Shown: piece after piece, positions 25,769 through 33,406 of the stretch
Layout: the number at the start of each line of letters is the position of its first letter
Position numbering within the stretch: the first letter of the stretch is position 1
Source of the DNA: Streptococcus parasanguinis
Lineage (GTDB): Bacteria > Bacillota > Bacilli > Lactobacillales > Streptococcaceae
Length of the DNA: 64,000 nt
Assembly: GCF_001073155.1 (NCBI RefSeq)
Contig: NZ_JVEE01000035.1
Span: 28,012 to 92,011 of the forward strand
Direction of reading: 5' to 3'
Position numbers and translations under genes: made by a program
The notes under the pieces: generated by a model
Told to the model about the DNA's origin: nothing
Databases searched by the model: none
Seen by the model: only the letters and a program-made list of their open reading frames with translations

Positions 25769-26407
25769 TTGAAACAAGAAATAAAATCAAAAAGAAGTAA
25801 AGATCAAATTATTCAAGCAGCCTTGTCCTTTTTTTCAAATAAAGGCTATAAAGAAACAACGATGGCTGATTTAGTAACAGTGACAGGATTGTCAAAAGGG
25901 GCTGTTTACTATCACTTCAAAAGTAAAGAAGAGATTCTACAACTCTTAATGGAAAAAGAAACGATTGCCCTCTCAACTTTTCTAGAAGAATTGTCAAAGA
26001 ACGAAGGAGTTTCATCAACAGACCGCCTATTACAATTAGTTGATTATTTAATAGGCAATGAGAATATGAAACAACTTACGGGCATTGACTGGGCACAAAA
26101 GATACCGTTCGGCTTGTTGTTTTCTTTAAAAAATACGGTAAATGTTCTTTCCAAATATGTAGGAATAATCATTCATCAAGGAAATGAGAAGGGCGAGTTT
26201 TCTTGTAAATATCCTTTAGAGACAGCTACAACACTATCTCTATTAATTGATGTGTGGCTTGATCCAACTATATCAGGTGAAGAAATGATCTCATTCTCAC
26301 AAAAATTAGACTATATTGCATTTTATTTAAATAGTAGCGGTGTTCCTGTTTTAACAGAAAACAAGTGTCAAGAGATTAATCAGTTTTTTCTTAAAGGAGG
26401 AAGATGA
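25769..26407 (+). CDS. TetR/AcrR-family transcriptional repressor
   Basis: A 212-residue regulator. The N-terminal helix-turn-helix is clear (IIQAALSFFSNKGYKETTMADLVTVTGLSKGAVYYHFKSKEEI, residues ~15-57). The C-terminal all-helical ligand domain has no recognisable specificity. Translation starts at TTG (25769), eight bases after AAGGAGG; no ATG fits. A perfect palindrome upstream suggests autorepression. The gene's codons are richer in A/T than those of its neighbours, hinting at horizontal origin. The next gene begins at its stop codon, so the small membrane protein is the probable regulated partner. Confidence 0.85.
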   Translation: MKQEIKSKRSKDQIIQAALSFFSNKGYKETTMADLVTVTGLSKGAVYYHFKSKEEILQLLMEKETIALSTFLEELSKNEGVSSTDRLLQLVDYLIGNENMKQLTGIDWAQKIPFGLLFSLKNTVNVLSKYVGIIIHQGNEKGEFSCKYPLETATTLSLLIDVWLDPTISGEEMISFSQKLDYIAFYLNSSGVPVLTENKCQEINQFFLKGGR

Positions 26408-26790
26408 TGAATCGGCTATTGAGATTCTTATTTATCCTACTTATCATCGCTATGTCTGGAGCGATTGTCTTCCAGCTGTTCTTTCCATCTTATATGGGAA
26501 GTCATTCGGGATATGGTATTTCTGTCGGTTGGCAACGAGAGATTGGGATTTGGAATGTGGCAGTTCTTGTGATTATCATTGCTGTCAATCTTAAATACGA
26601 TTGGTTTTATCTTCGGACGGTTCTATTGGCTTTGATCCTAGGTGGGCTTGGGATCGGTACTAATCATCTCTTCAGTTATTTTCACTATCATCTGTCGGTC
26701 AATGGGATCGGTGCACTTGAAAATTATCTCCTCGTCCTTGGTTGGATGGTGGGCTGGAGAATAGAGACTTCACGAATTAAAAAGGAATAA
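26407..26790 (+). CDS. Small membrane protein in TetR operon, function unknown
   Basis: A 127-residue protein with four predicted membrane helices (roughly 4-26, 46-64, 70-92 and 100-119) and a short charged C-terminus (SRIKKE). I do not recognise the family. The ATG at 26407 is six bases after AAAGGAGG and overlaps the tetR stop by one base; an ATG one codon earlier is too close. Co-transcription with a TetR repressor suggests a role in export, membrane stress or resistance, but nothing in the sequence proves this. Confidence 0.7.
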   Translation: MNRLLRFLFILLIIAMSGAIVFQLFFPSYMGSHSGYGISVGWQREIGIWNVAVLVIIIAVNLKYDWFYLRTVLLALILGGLGIGTNHLFSYFHYHLSVNGIGALENYLLVLGWMVGWRIETSRIKKE

Positions 26791-26792
26791 GA

Positions 26793-26819
26793 AGGAGTAG
26801 TCAAAGGACTGCTCTTTTT
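26793..26819 (+). terminator. Terminator of the TetR operon
   Basis: GAGTAGTC / GACTGCTC, 8 bp with one wobble, AAAG loop region, then TTTTT. Confidence 0.75.
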
Positions 26820-26835
26820 CATCTTCAGTTTTTCC

Positions 26836-26864
26836 TTGACAAGTAAAAAGAAAACGTTTACAAT
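26836..26864 (+). promoter_or_regulatory. Promoter of the butanediol dehydrogenase gene
   Basis: TTGACA (26836-26841), 17-bp spacer, TACAAT (26859-26864). Confidence 0.8.
26848..26862. promoter_or_regulatory. cre site (CcpA operator)
   Basis: AAGAAAACGTTTACA matches the cre consensus WTGNAARCGNWWWCA at all but one position. It covers the spacer and part of the -10 box, so CcpA binding would block the promoter when glucose is plentiful. Confidence 0.75.
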
Positions 26865-26924
26865 GTGGTATATAAAGATTCCTGAAAAGAAAACTAAAAA
26901 TCATGAAAACAAGGAGACCATCCT

Positions 26925-27968
26925 ATGGCTACTATGAAAGCAGCACGCTGGCATGCAGCAAAAGACGTTCGTATCGAAGAGGTGGAAGTACCTGAAGTAC
27001 AACCACATCAAGTAAAGGTGGCAGTTAAGTTCACAGGGATCTGTGGTACGGACTTGCATGAATATTTGGATGGTCCGATCTTCATTCCAACAGAAGAACA
27101 TGTTTATTCTGGTCAAAAAGCACCGGTTACTTTGGGACATGAATTCTCTGGTGAGATTGTAGAAGTCGGAAGTGATGTGACTCGTGTCAAAGTTGGCGAT
27201 CGTGTCACTATCGAACCAATTCTTGCAAAGCACAACTTAATTGGTGACTATAACCTCGATCCAAACTTGAACTTTGTTGGTCTTGCTGCAGATGGTGGTT
27301 TTGCTAAATATTGTGTTCTTGATGGTGATCTTGTCCATGTGATTCCAGATAGCTTGAGCTTTGAACAAGCCGCTCTTACAGAACCTGCTGCTGTTGCTGT
27401 GTATGCAGTCCGTCAATCTGCTTTGAAAGCTGGAGATACAGCAGTTATCTTTGGTTTAGGCCCAATTGGTCTTTTGATCGTTGAAGCCCTTCGTGCAGCA
27501 GGAGCATCAAAAATCTATGCGGTTGAATTGTCTCCTGAACGCCAAGCGAAAGCAGAAGAATTGGGAGCAATCGTTGTGCACCCAGAAGAAGGAGAAACGA
27601 TCGTCGAAGCCATCCATCGTTTAACAGGTGGGGGAGCAGATGTTTCTTATGAAGTTACTGGGGTCCCAGTTGTTTTAGGCCAAGCCCTTGCAGCCGTTCA
27701 TAAAGCTGGGGAATGTATGGTTGTATCTATCTGGGAACGTGAAGCTAGCATCAATCCAAATGAATTCGCTATTCAAGAAAAATCCCTCAAAGGAATTATT
27801 GCCTACCGCCACATCTTCCCTAAAGTCTTGGAATTGATGGAACAAGGCTACTTCTCTGCTGAAAAATTGGTTACTAAGAAAATCAAATTGGAAAATATCG
27901 TTGAAGAAGGATTTGTTGAATTAACACAAGATAAATCCCAAATCAAGATCTTGGTTCAACCTGAATAA
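26925..27968 (+). CDS. 2,3-butanediol dehydrogenase-like medium-chain alcohol dehydrogenase
   Basis: A 347-residue zinc-type medium-chain dehydrogenase closest in pattern to acetoin reductase/2,3-butanediol dehydrogenase (Bacillus BdhA), which would interconvert acetoin and 2,3-butanediol with NAD(H). The catalytic zinc site is present (TGICGTDLHEY, TLGHEFSGEI), and so is the nucleotide site IFGLGPIGLL. The segment after GDRVTIEPI, which in most relatives holds four cysteines for a structural zinc, reads LAKHNLIGDYNLDPNLNFVGL and has none. It is monocistronic under a cre-controlled promoter, fitting a catabolite-repressed overflow pathway. Other polyol or alcohol substrates remain possible. 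Confidence 0.78.
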   Translation: MATMKAARWHAAKDVRIEEVEVPEVQPHQVKVAVKFTGICGTDLHEYLDGPIFIPTEEHVYSGQKAPVTLGHEFSGEIVEVGSDVTRVKVGDRVTIEPILAKHNLIGDYNLDPNLNFVGLAADGGFAKYCVLDGDLVHVIPDSLSFEQAALTEPAAVAVYAVRQSALKAGDTAVIFGLGPIGLLIVEALRAAGASKIYAVELSPERQAKAEELGAIVVHPEEGETIVEAIHRLTGGGADVSYEVTGVPVVLGQALAAVHKAGECMVVSIWEREASINPNEFAIQEKSLKGIIAYRHIFPKVLELMEQGYFSAEKLVTKKIKLENIVEEGFVELTQDKSQIKILVQPE

Positions 27969-27994
27969 GCGAATAAATTTATATGAAATAAAGT

Positions 27995-28024
27995 AAGGCT
28001 GAAACGTGTAGTTTCGGCCTTTTA
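27995..28024 (+). terminator. Terminator of the butanediol dehydrogenase gene
   Basis: AAGGCTGAAAC / GTTTCGGCCTT, 11 bp, GTGTA loop. Confidence 0.85.
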
Positions 28025-28033
28025 TGATACAAT
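28025..28033 (+). promoter_or_regulatory. Extended -10 promoter of EamA transporter gene
   Basis: TGA-TACAAT (28025-28033), 30 bp before the ATG; no clear -35. Confidence 0.5.
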
Positions 28034-28063
28034 AAAAGTAAGGAACAGATTTGGGAGGGGACT

Positions 28064-28975
28064 ATGTCAAAGACGATGAAAGGGACGCTCATGACCTTGA
28101 TTGCCGGGATTGCTTGGGGCTTATCAGGAGCTTGCGGCCAGTACCTGATGGTTCATGGATTTACAGCAATTGGGTTGACAACGATTCGCTTAATTATTTC
28201 GGGAGCAGTTCTTTTACTCCTAGCTTATTTATCGGATAAGAAAAAAGTTAAATCCTTTCTAACAGACCGCTCGTCATACATCCCCTTGCTTTTATTTGCA
28301 TTTTTAGGTTTGTTAATGACCCAATTGACTTATCTAGAAGCGATTGATGCGACTAATGCAGGTACTGCAACTGTTTTGCAATATCTTTGTCCAGTAGGTG
28401 TCTTGGCCTACTCTTGTATCAAAGACCGGGTAGCTCCGACGGTATCTGAAATCATTTCGATGGTCTTAGCCATCGCAGGGACCTTTCTCATTGCAACCCA
28501 TGGTCAACTCAATCAATTGGCAATCACTCCTAAAGGGCTAGCTTGGGGACTTGTTTCTGCCTTTGCCTATGCCCTCTACATCATTCTGCCTATTCAGTTA
28601 ATTCAAAAATGGGGAAGTATGTTGGTGATTGGTATCGGTATGCTCATTCCAGGACTTGTGATGATTCCCTTCACAGGAAGAAGACTTTTTCATGGCCAAT
28701 ATAGCATGGATAATCTAATGGGCTTAGTTGGCTTAGTGGTGATTGGGACCATATTTGCCTATACGGTCTTTTTGAAAGGGACAACTCTGATTGGACCGGT
28801 CAAAGGTAGCCTTCTTGCAGCTATTGAGCCTATTTCAGCTGTATTCTTTGCCTTTGCCATTATGAATGAACATTTCTTTGCCATTGATTTTATAGGGATG
28901 GCTATGATCCTCCTTGCGGTCCTCTTGATTTCCCTCAAGGATCTCATGATTCAAAAAGAAAAAGGAATCTTGTAA
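28064..28975 (+). CDS. EamA-family (DMT) transporter
   Basis: A 303-residue drug/metabolite transporter superfamily protein with ten hydrophobic helices in two EamA repeats. The first starts LMTLIAGIAWGLSGACGQYL; the second starts PKGLAWGLVSAFAYALYIIL. The conserved ...SLLAAIEPISAVFFAF segment ends the second repeat. Members export amino acids, nucleotides or drugs; the substrate here is unknown. GGGAGGGG precedes the ATG. Monocistronic. Confidence 0.85.
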   Translation: MSKTMKGTLMTLIAGIAWGLSGACGQYLMVHGFTAIGLTTIRLIISGAVLLLLAYLSDKKKVKSFLTDRSSYIPLLLFAFLGLLMTQLTYLEAIDATNAGTATVLQYLCPVGVLAYSCIKDRVAPTVSEIISMVLAIAGTFLIATHGQLNQLAITPKGLAWGLVSAFAYALYIILPIQLIQKWGSMLVIGIGMLIPGLVMIPFTGRRLFHGQYSMDNLMGLVGLVVIGTIFAYTVFLKGTTLIGPVKGSLLAAIEPISAVFFAFAIMNEHFFAIDFIGMAMILLAVLLISLKDLMIQKEKGIL

Positions 28976-29000
28976 AACCAAGATCAATTATTTTTCAGTT

Positions 29001-29031
29001 AAAAGGTTGAGACGAAAGTCTTGGCCTTTTT
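29001..29031 (+). terminator. Terminator of EamA gene
   Basis: AAAAGGTTGAGAC / GTCTTGGCCTTTT with a GAAA loop and several G-T pairs. Confidence 0.75.
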
Positions 29032-29118
29032 ATGATAGGGGAGAGTTATCACTATATAGCGTATACATAGCTAGAAAAAGATGTTAGAATAGAAAAAACT
29101 TTTTTTAAGGAGATGAGG

Positions 29119-30207
29119 ATGAAAAAGATTTTCAAATGGGCCCTATTTGCTGTGGCGACTTTGAGTTTAGCGGCTTGTGGGACTGGTGCTCAAAAGACCA
29201 ATTCGCAGCAAGCAAAGACAGAAAAAGCAGCGAAAAGCTCTGCATCTGACGGTCAAGTCGAGGTGAGTTTAAAAGGAGGGCAATACATCAAACCACCTGT
29301 CCTCAATGACTCAGAAGACGGAACCTATTTAGCCCTTCAATTAGAATTTAAAAATGTTGCCAAAGAATCTATCAACGTGTCAGATTCAGATATCACCATT
29401 TACGATGCGGATAATAACAAGGTCAAATTGCAGTCAGGAATTTATGACCACAGTGAAGCCTTCCAATTGCTCAAGAGTGATCAGTTGGCCCAGGATAAAA
29501 AATTAACCGGCTATATCGTTTTTCCAGTCGAAAAAGGCAAGAAGTACGAAGTGCAGTATGAACGAAAAACCTATAGCTCTGATAAAAAATCCAAGCCTTT
29601 AAAATTTGCGGTGGATTCTTCTCAGTATGAGGATAAGGCGGAAGCTTCCACAATTCTAGCAGATGAATACATCAATCAAGTTTACTTCAGTGGCCAACGA
29701 AAGGTCAAAAAGGATGACGCTTTTGTTTTGGGAACTGATTTGAAAAAGGAAGCTAGTGATTTCCGTGCGAAATTTGCGGCTGACTTTACTCGTAAACTAC
29801 ATGATTACCAATTCTCTGAAGAAGAAGTGACCCAGTTTATCGATGCTTATGAAAAGGAAAATGCTAAGCGTGCGAAATTAACCTATAAGGTCAAACAATA
29901 CTTCCCAGACAAGGTAGTCATTAGCCTGAATCCTGAGACAGTCAGCATGGAAAAGACGATTTTAAACCACATGCAGACCTTCTATCAAGAACATCGAAAA
30001 GACTATCCAGGTATCATCGAGGCGAATCAGGCTCAAAATAAAGCCTATAGAGAGGAAATGATGGCTTCTCTTGCAGATCGTCCCTTGACGACGCCGGATC
30101 GGTACGACTACCAGTTGACCTTTGTTAAGAAAGATGGCAAATGGGAAGTAGAAAAAGCCTATAATAGTGATAGCTTTATGGAAAAATTCGAGGGAAATCT
30201 TTCTTAA
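29119..30207 (+). CDS. Lipoprotein with DUF4352/DUF5105-like architecture
   Basis: A 362-residue secreted lipoprotein. The signal peptide KKIFKWALFAVATLSLAAC ends in lipobox LAAC, followed by a Ser/Ala/Lys linker to about residue 45. Residues ~45-165 look like a DUF4352-type immunoglobulin-like domain (LALQLEFKNVAKESINVSDSD). Residues ~175-360 look like the helical DUF5105 domain, common in streptococcal lipoproteins. The cellular role is unknown. The ATG at 29119 is six bases from AAGGAG; the ATG at 29113 abuts it and is unlikely. Confidence 0.8.
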   Translation: MKKIFKWALFAVATLSLAACGTGAQKTNSQQAKTEKAAKSSASDGQVEVSLKGGQYIKPPVLNDSEDGTYLALQLEFKNVAKESINVSDSDITIYDADNNKVKLQSGIYDHSEAFQLLKSDQLAQDKKLTGYIVFPVEKGKKYEVQYERKTYSSDKKSKPLKFAVDSSQYEDKAEASTILADEYINQVYFSGQRKVKKDDAFVLGTDLKKEASDFRAKFAADFTRKLHDYQFSEEEVTQFIDAYEKENAKRAKLTYKVKQYFPDKVVISLNPETVSMEKTILNHMQTFYQEHRKDYPGIIEANQAQNKAYREEMMASLADRPLTTPDRYDYQLTFVKKDGKWEVEKAYNSDSFMEKFEGNLS

Positions 30208-30219
30208 TGCGGAAGTTGG

Positions 30220-30251
30220 CACTCCTAGGACATGAATCTAGGAGTGTTTTT
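30220..30251 (+). terminator. Terminator of lipoprotein gene
   Basis: CACTCCTAG / CTAGGAGTG, 9-bp perfect stem, then TTTTTAT. Confidence 0.88.
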
Positions 30252-30254
30252 ATC

Positions 30255-30271
30255 TATAGTTTGAAACTATA
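30255..30271. promoter_or_regulatory. MET-box (MtaR/MetR operator)
   Basis: TATAGTTTGAAACTATA is a perfect match to the streptococcal MET-box TATAGTTTSAAACTATA bound by the LysR-type regulator MtaR (MetR). An extended -10 TGATAAAAT lies at 30314-30322, so the box is centred near -66, the usual activator position for LysR proteins. It heads the sulfur/methionine block 30353-36529. Confidence 0.85.
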
Positions 30272-30352
30272 TCAAAACCCAAGAAACAGGAATTAGACGG
30301 AAACACCTATTAGTGATAAAATAATTTTAAGTTTGAAAGGAGATGAAGGCTT

Positions 30353-31498
30353 GTGTCTTTTTCTTATGAAGAGTTAGCAGAGATTCGCCACTATATCCAC
30401 CAACACCCAGAATTGTCCGGTCAAGAATACCAGACAACCGCCTTTCTAAAAGAGCGTTTAGAAGAGTTGGGGATTCGTATTTTAGAGAGTGGATTAAAAA
30501 CTGGTCTGATTGCAGAAATTGGGTCCGGCCAACCGGTGGTGGCACTTCGAGCAGATATCGATGCTCTTCCAATTTTGGAACAAACGAATCTGCCCTACCA
30601 AAGTCAGAATCCAGGAGTCATGCATGCCTGTGGCCATGATTTTCATCAAACCAGTCTTCTGGGAGCAGCAGCTCTTCTCAAGGAAAAAGAAGACCAGCTT
30701 GAAGGGACCGTACGCTTGATCTTTCAACCAGCAGAAGAAATCTCAGAAGGTGCTTCTGATGTTTTGGCAACAGGATTGTTGGAGGATGTTCAAGGAATTA
30801 TTGGTTTTCACAATATTCCCCAGCTAAAAGCAGGGCAACTTGCCTTGAATGCTGGAGCTATGATGGCAGGGGTTGAGAAATTCAAGGTTACCGTGACAGG
30901 GGTTAGTAGCCATGCTGCGAGACCAGATTTGGGAGTTGACACTGTAACGGCCGTCACAACCATGGTTCAGAACTTACAATTATTAATTTCACGGACCGTT
31001 TCTCCCTTTGAAACAGCTGTTTTGTCCATTACGCATCTAGATGTGGGCTCAACCTGGAATGTGCTCCCAAAATCAGGCTATTTTGAAGGAACCATTCGTT
31101 CTTTTAATCCGAGTGTGCAAAGAGACTTGAAGGCACATTTTATTTCCATCATTCGACACATTGCAGAAAGTCTGGAAGTAGATGTAGCTTTTGAGTGGGG
31201 TGTGACCCCGCCCGTTACCTTTAATGATGAGGAATTGACGCAGGTGGTTTGGGAAGCTTCACAAGGCTTGGCTGAAGTGATTCCAGCAAATCCATCTACA
31301 GCTGGAGAAGACTTCGCCTTTTACCAAGAGCGAATTCCTGGAGTCTTTGCTTTTATCGGTTCAAATGGAGATCCGGATGCGCCAGACCTCCATCATGATC
31401 ACATGACCATCGATGATGCCGCCTTTCATGTATCCGTTCCCTATTATGTTGAAAATGCGCAAGCTTTATTGCGGTATTTCAAAGCCAAAGAAGTGTGA
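30353..31498 (+). CDS. M20-family N-acyl amino acid amidohydrolase
   Basis: A 381-residue zinc amidohydrolase of the M20D/HipO type, which removes acyl groups from N-acyl amino acids or similar conjugates. Metal-site segments: ALRADIDALPI, MHACGHDFHQTSLLG, FQPAEEISEGA, and TAGEDFAFY near the C-terminus. It starts with GTG (30353), downstream of AAAGGAG (30337-30343); no ATG fits. It is first in a block with gshT and metQNI behind a MET-box, so it may free methionine or cysteine from N-acyl or conjugated forms (inference). A second promoter precedes gshT. Confidence 0.82.
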   Translation: MSFSYEELAEIRHYIHQHPELSGQEYQTTAFLKERLEELGIRILESGLKTGLIAEIGSGQPVVALRADIDALPILEQTNLPYQSQNPGVMHACGHDFHQTSLLGAAALLKEKEDQLEGTVRLIFQPAEEISEGASDVLATGLLEDVQGIIGFHNIPQLKAGQLALNAGAMMAGVEKFKVTVTGVSSHAARPDLGVDTVTAVTTMVQNLQLLISRTVSPFETAVLSITHLDVGSTWNVLPKSGYFEGTIRSFNPSVQRDLKAHFISIIRHIAESLEVDVAFEWGVTPPVTFNDEELTQVVWEASQGLAEVIPANPSTAGEDFAFYQERIPGVFAFIGSNGDPDAPDLHHDHMTIDDAAFHVSVPYYVENAQALLRYFKAKEV

Positions 31499-31533
31499 TA
31501 AAGAAAAACTATCACCTCCATAAAAAATATATA

Positions 31534-31563
31534 TTGGGCAAGTAAATGCTTTTTTGATAAAAT
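31534..31563 (+). promoter_or_regulatory. Promoter before gshT
   Basis: TTGGGC (31534-31539), 18-bp spacer, TGA-TAAAAT (extended -10 ending at 31563), in the 120-bp gap after the amidohydrolase gene. Confidence 0.5.
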
Positions 31564-31618
31564 TAAAAAATACTTTTAAAATGGCGTTTTATGTGCCTGA
31601 AACGAATAAGGAGATCCT

Positions 31619-32446
31619 ATGAATCTAAAAAAAGTGATTAAGTATTCTGCTTTAGGATTAGTTGCAGTCCTTGCAACCAGTGCTTTAGTAGCATGTTCAT
31701 CTGGTAAATCAGCCAGTGGTAAGAAAACCATTGAAGTTGGGACTGTTGGAACAACAAAACCATTCTCTTACGAAGAAAAAGACGGCAAGCTAACCGGTTA
31801 TGAAATCGAAGTTTTGCGTGAAATCTTCAAAGGTTCAGACAAATATGAAGTAAACTTTAACAAAACAGAGTGGTCTTCAGTCTTTGCTGGCTTAGATAGT
31901 GACCGTTTCCAAATCGGTGCCAACAACATTAGTTACTCAAAAGAGCGGGAAGAAAAATACCTCTATCCAAATCCATATGCTCGCAATCCATTAGTATTGG
32001 TCGTACCAAAAGATTCTTCTATTAAATCTTTGGATGACATTGGTGGCAAGAAAACAGAAGTTGTTCAAGGAACATCAACTGCTAAACAATTAGAAGATTA
32101 CAATAAAAAACATTCAGATAATCCAACTGACTTGCAATACACAGATGGAACCATTCAAACCATCATGGCTAATTTAGCGGATGGTCGTACAGATTACAAG
32201 ATCTTCGAACGGATCTCAGTAGATACTATCATTCGTGATCAAGGCTATGACAACTTGAAGGTTATCGAGCTTCCAAGCGACCAACAGCCTTATGTGTATC
32301 CGATTATTGCAAAAGAAGATAAAGACCTTCAAAAATTTGTCAACAAACGTATCAAGGAACTCTATGACAATGGAACCCTTGAAAAACTGTCTAAAAAATA
32401 CTTTGGTGGAGTTTATCTACCAGAAGCAAAAGATATTAAAGAATAA
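31619..32446 (+). CDS. gshT: Extracellular solute-binding lipoprotein, GshT-like
   Basis: A 275-residue amino-acid-type (SBP family 3) binding lipoprotein with a signal peptide ending in lipobox LVAC (cysteine near residue 26). The ligand fold is seen in [22 protein letters not shown], where the acidic GYEIEV strand is the family mark. In pneumococcus the homologue directly upstream of metQ is GshT, which binds glutathione (and GSSG) and passes it to the cystine permease TcyBC. Consistent with that, no permease or ATPase for it lies here. Identity is inferred from position and fold; a cystine or other amino-acid ligand is the alternative. Confidence 0.75.
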   Translation: MNLKKVIKYSALGLVAVLATSALVACSSGKSASGKKTIEVGTVGTTKPFSYEEKDGKLTGYEIEVLREIFKGSDKYEVNFNKTEWSSVFAGLDSDRFQIGANNISYSKEREEKYLYPNPYARNPLVLVVPKDSSIKSLDDIGGKKTEVVQGTSTAKQLEDYNKKHSDNPTDLQYTDGTIQTIMANLADGRTDYKIFERISVDTIIRDQGYDNLKVIELPSDQQPYVYPIIAKEDKDLQKFVNKRIKELYDNGTLEKLSKKYFGGVYLPEAKDIKE

Positions 32447-32470
32447 TATTTAATTAAAGGAGACTTCAAA

Positions 32471-33334
32471 ATGAAATTGAAAAAAATTCTTGGTTTAACA
32501 GCTCTTGCAGCTATTGCAACATTTGCTCTTGCAGCATGTGGTTCTTCAAAATCATCTAGCAAAGATGGTGAAACAACTGTAAAAGTAGGTGTCATGACTT
32601 TGAGCGACACTGAAAAAGCTCGTTGGGATCAAGTTCAAAAGAACTTGGATGACGCTAAAACAGGAATCAAATTGGAATTCACTCAATTTACAGACTACTC
32701 ACAACCAAACGTGGCTGTAAAAGATGGTAGCGTGGATATCAATGCTTTCCAACACTACAACTTCCTTGATAACTGGAACTCTAAAAACGACAATGCCCTT
32801 GTTGCAGTAGCAGATACCTACATCGCTCCAATCCGTCTTTACTCTGGTACAGAAAACGGTAAAAACAAATACACTTCAATTAAAGAAATTCCTAAAGGTG
32901 GAACAATCGCTGTACCAAATGACCCAACAAATGAAAGCCGTGCCTTGTATGTCTTGCAATCAGCTGGTTTGATTAAATTGGATACTAAGGATGGACAATT
33001 GGCTAACGTGTCAAACATCAAAGAAAATCCAAAAGATTTGAAGATTTCTGAATTGGATGCTTCACAAACACCATCTGCTCTTCCATCAGTAGATGCTGCA
33101 GTCATCAACAATACCTTCGTTCGTGAAGCAGGCGTTGATTTCAAAAAAGCTATCTATGTTGAAAAGAAAGACAACAACTCAAAACAATGGTACAACGTGA
33201 TCGCTGCTAAGAAAGATTGGGAAAAATCTGATAAAGCAAAAGCAATCAAAGAAATCATCAAAGCCTATCACAAAGACAATGTGAAGAAAGTGATCGAAGA
33301 ATCTTCAGAAGGAATGGACCAACCAGTCTTCTAA
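32471..33334 (+). CDS. metQ: Methionine-binding lipoprotein MetQ
   Basis: A 287-residue NlpA-family lipoprotein. The signal peptide ends in lipobox LAAC (cysteine 23). Family segments include VKVGVMTLSDTEKARWDQV, the conserved ...NAFQHYNFLDNWN, IAVPNDPTNESRALYVLQ and DAAVINNTFVREAG. It delivers L- and D-methionine to MetNI, both encoded two and three genes downstream. It lies 24 bp after gshT and is very probably co-transcribed. Confidence 0.92.
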   Translation: MKLKKILGLTALAAIATFALAACGSSKSSSKDGETTVKVGVMTLSDTEKARWDQVQKNLDDAKTGIKLEFTQFTDYSQPNVAVKDGSVDINAFQHYNFLDNWNSKNDNALVAVADTYIAPIRLYSGTENGKNKYTSIKEIPKGGTIAVPNDPTNESRALYVLQSAGLIKLDTKDGQLANVSNIKENPKDLKISELDASQTPSALPSVDAAVINNTFVREAGVDFKKAIYVEKKDNNSKQWYNVIAAKKDWEKSDKAKAIKEIIKAYHKDNVKKVIEESSEGMDQPVF

Positions 33335-33356
33335 GATTTGATCTCATGTGTATGAA

Positions 33357-33384
33357 GGAGGTGGAGAAGCAATTCTCTACCTCT
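33357..33384 (+). other. Intercistronic stem-loop after metQ
   Basis: GAGGTGGAGAA / TTCTCTACCTC stem with a GCAA loop and no T-run. Placed right behind the binding-protein gene, it may protect the upstream mRNA or reduce downstream expression, so that MetQ is made in excess of MetNI. Confidence 0.55.
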
Positions 33385-33406
33385 TATCGTGTATTAGGAG
33401 GAATGC

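Noticed and set aside
32447-32470. SAM riboswitch or T-box before metQ
   Set aside because: Only 24 bp separate gshT and metQ. Control seems to come from the MET-box upstream of the block.
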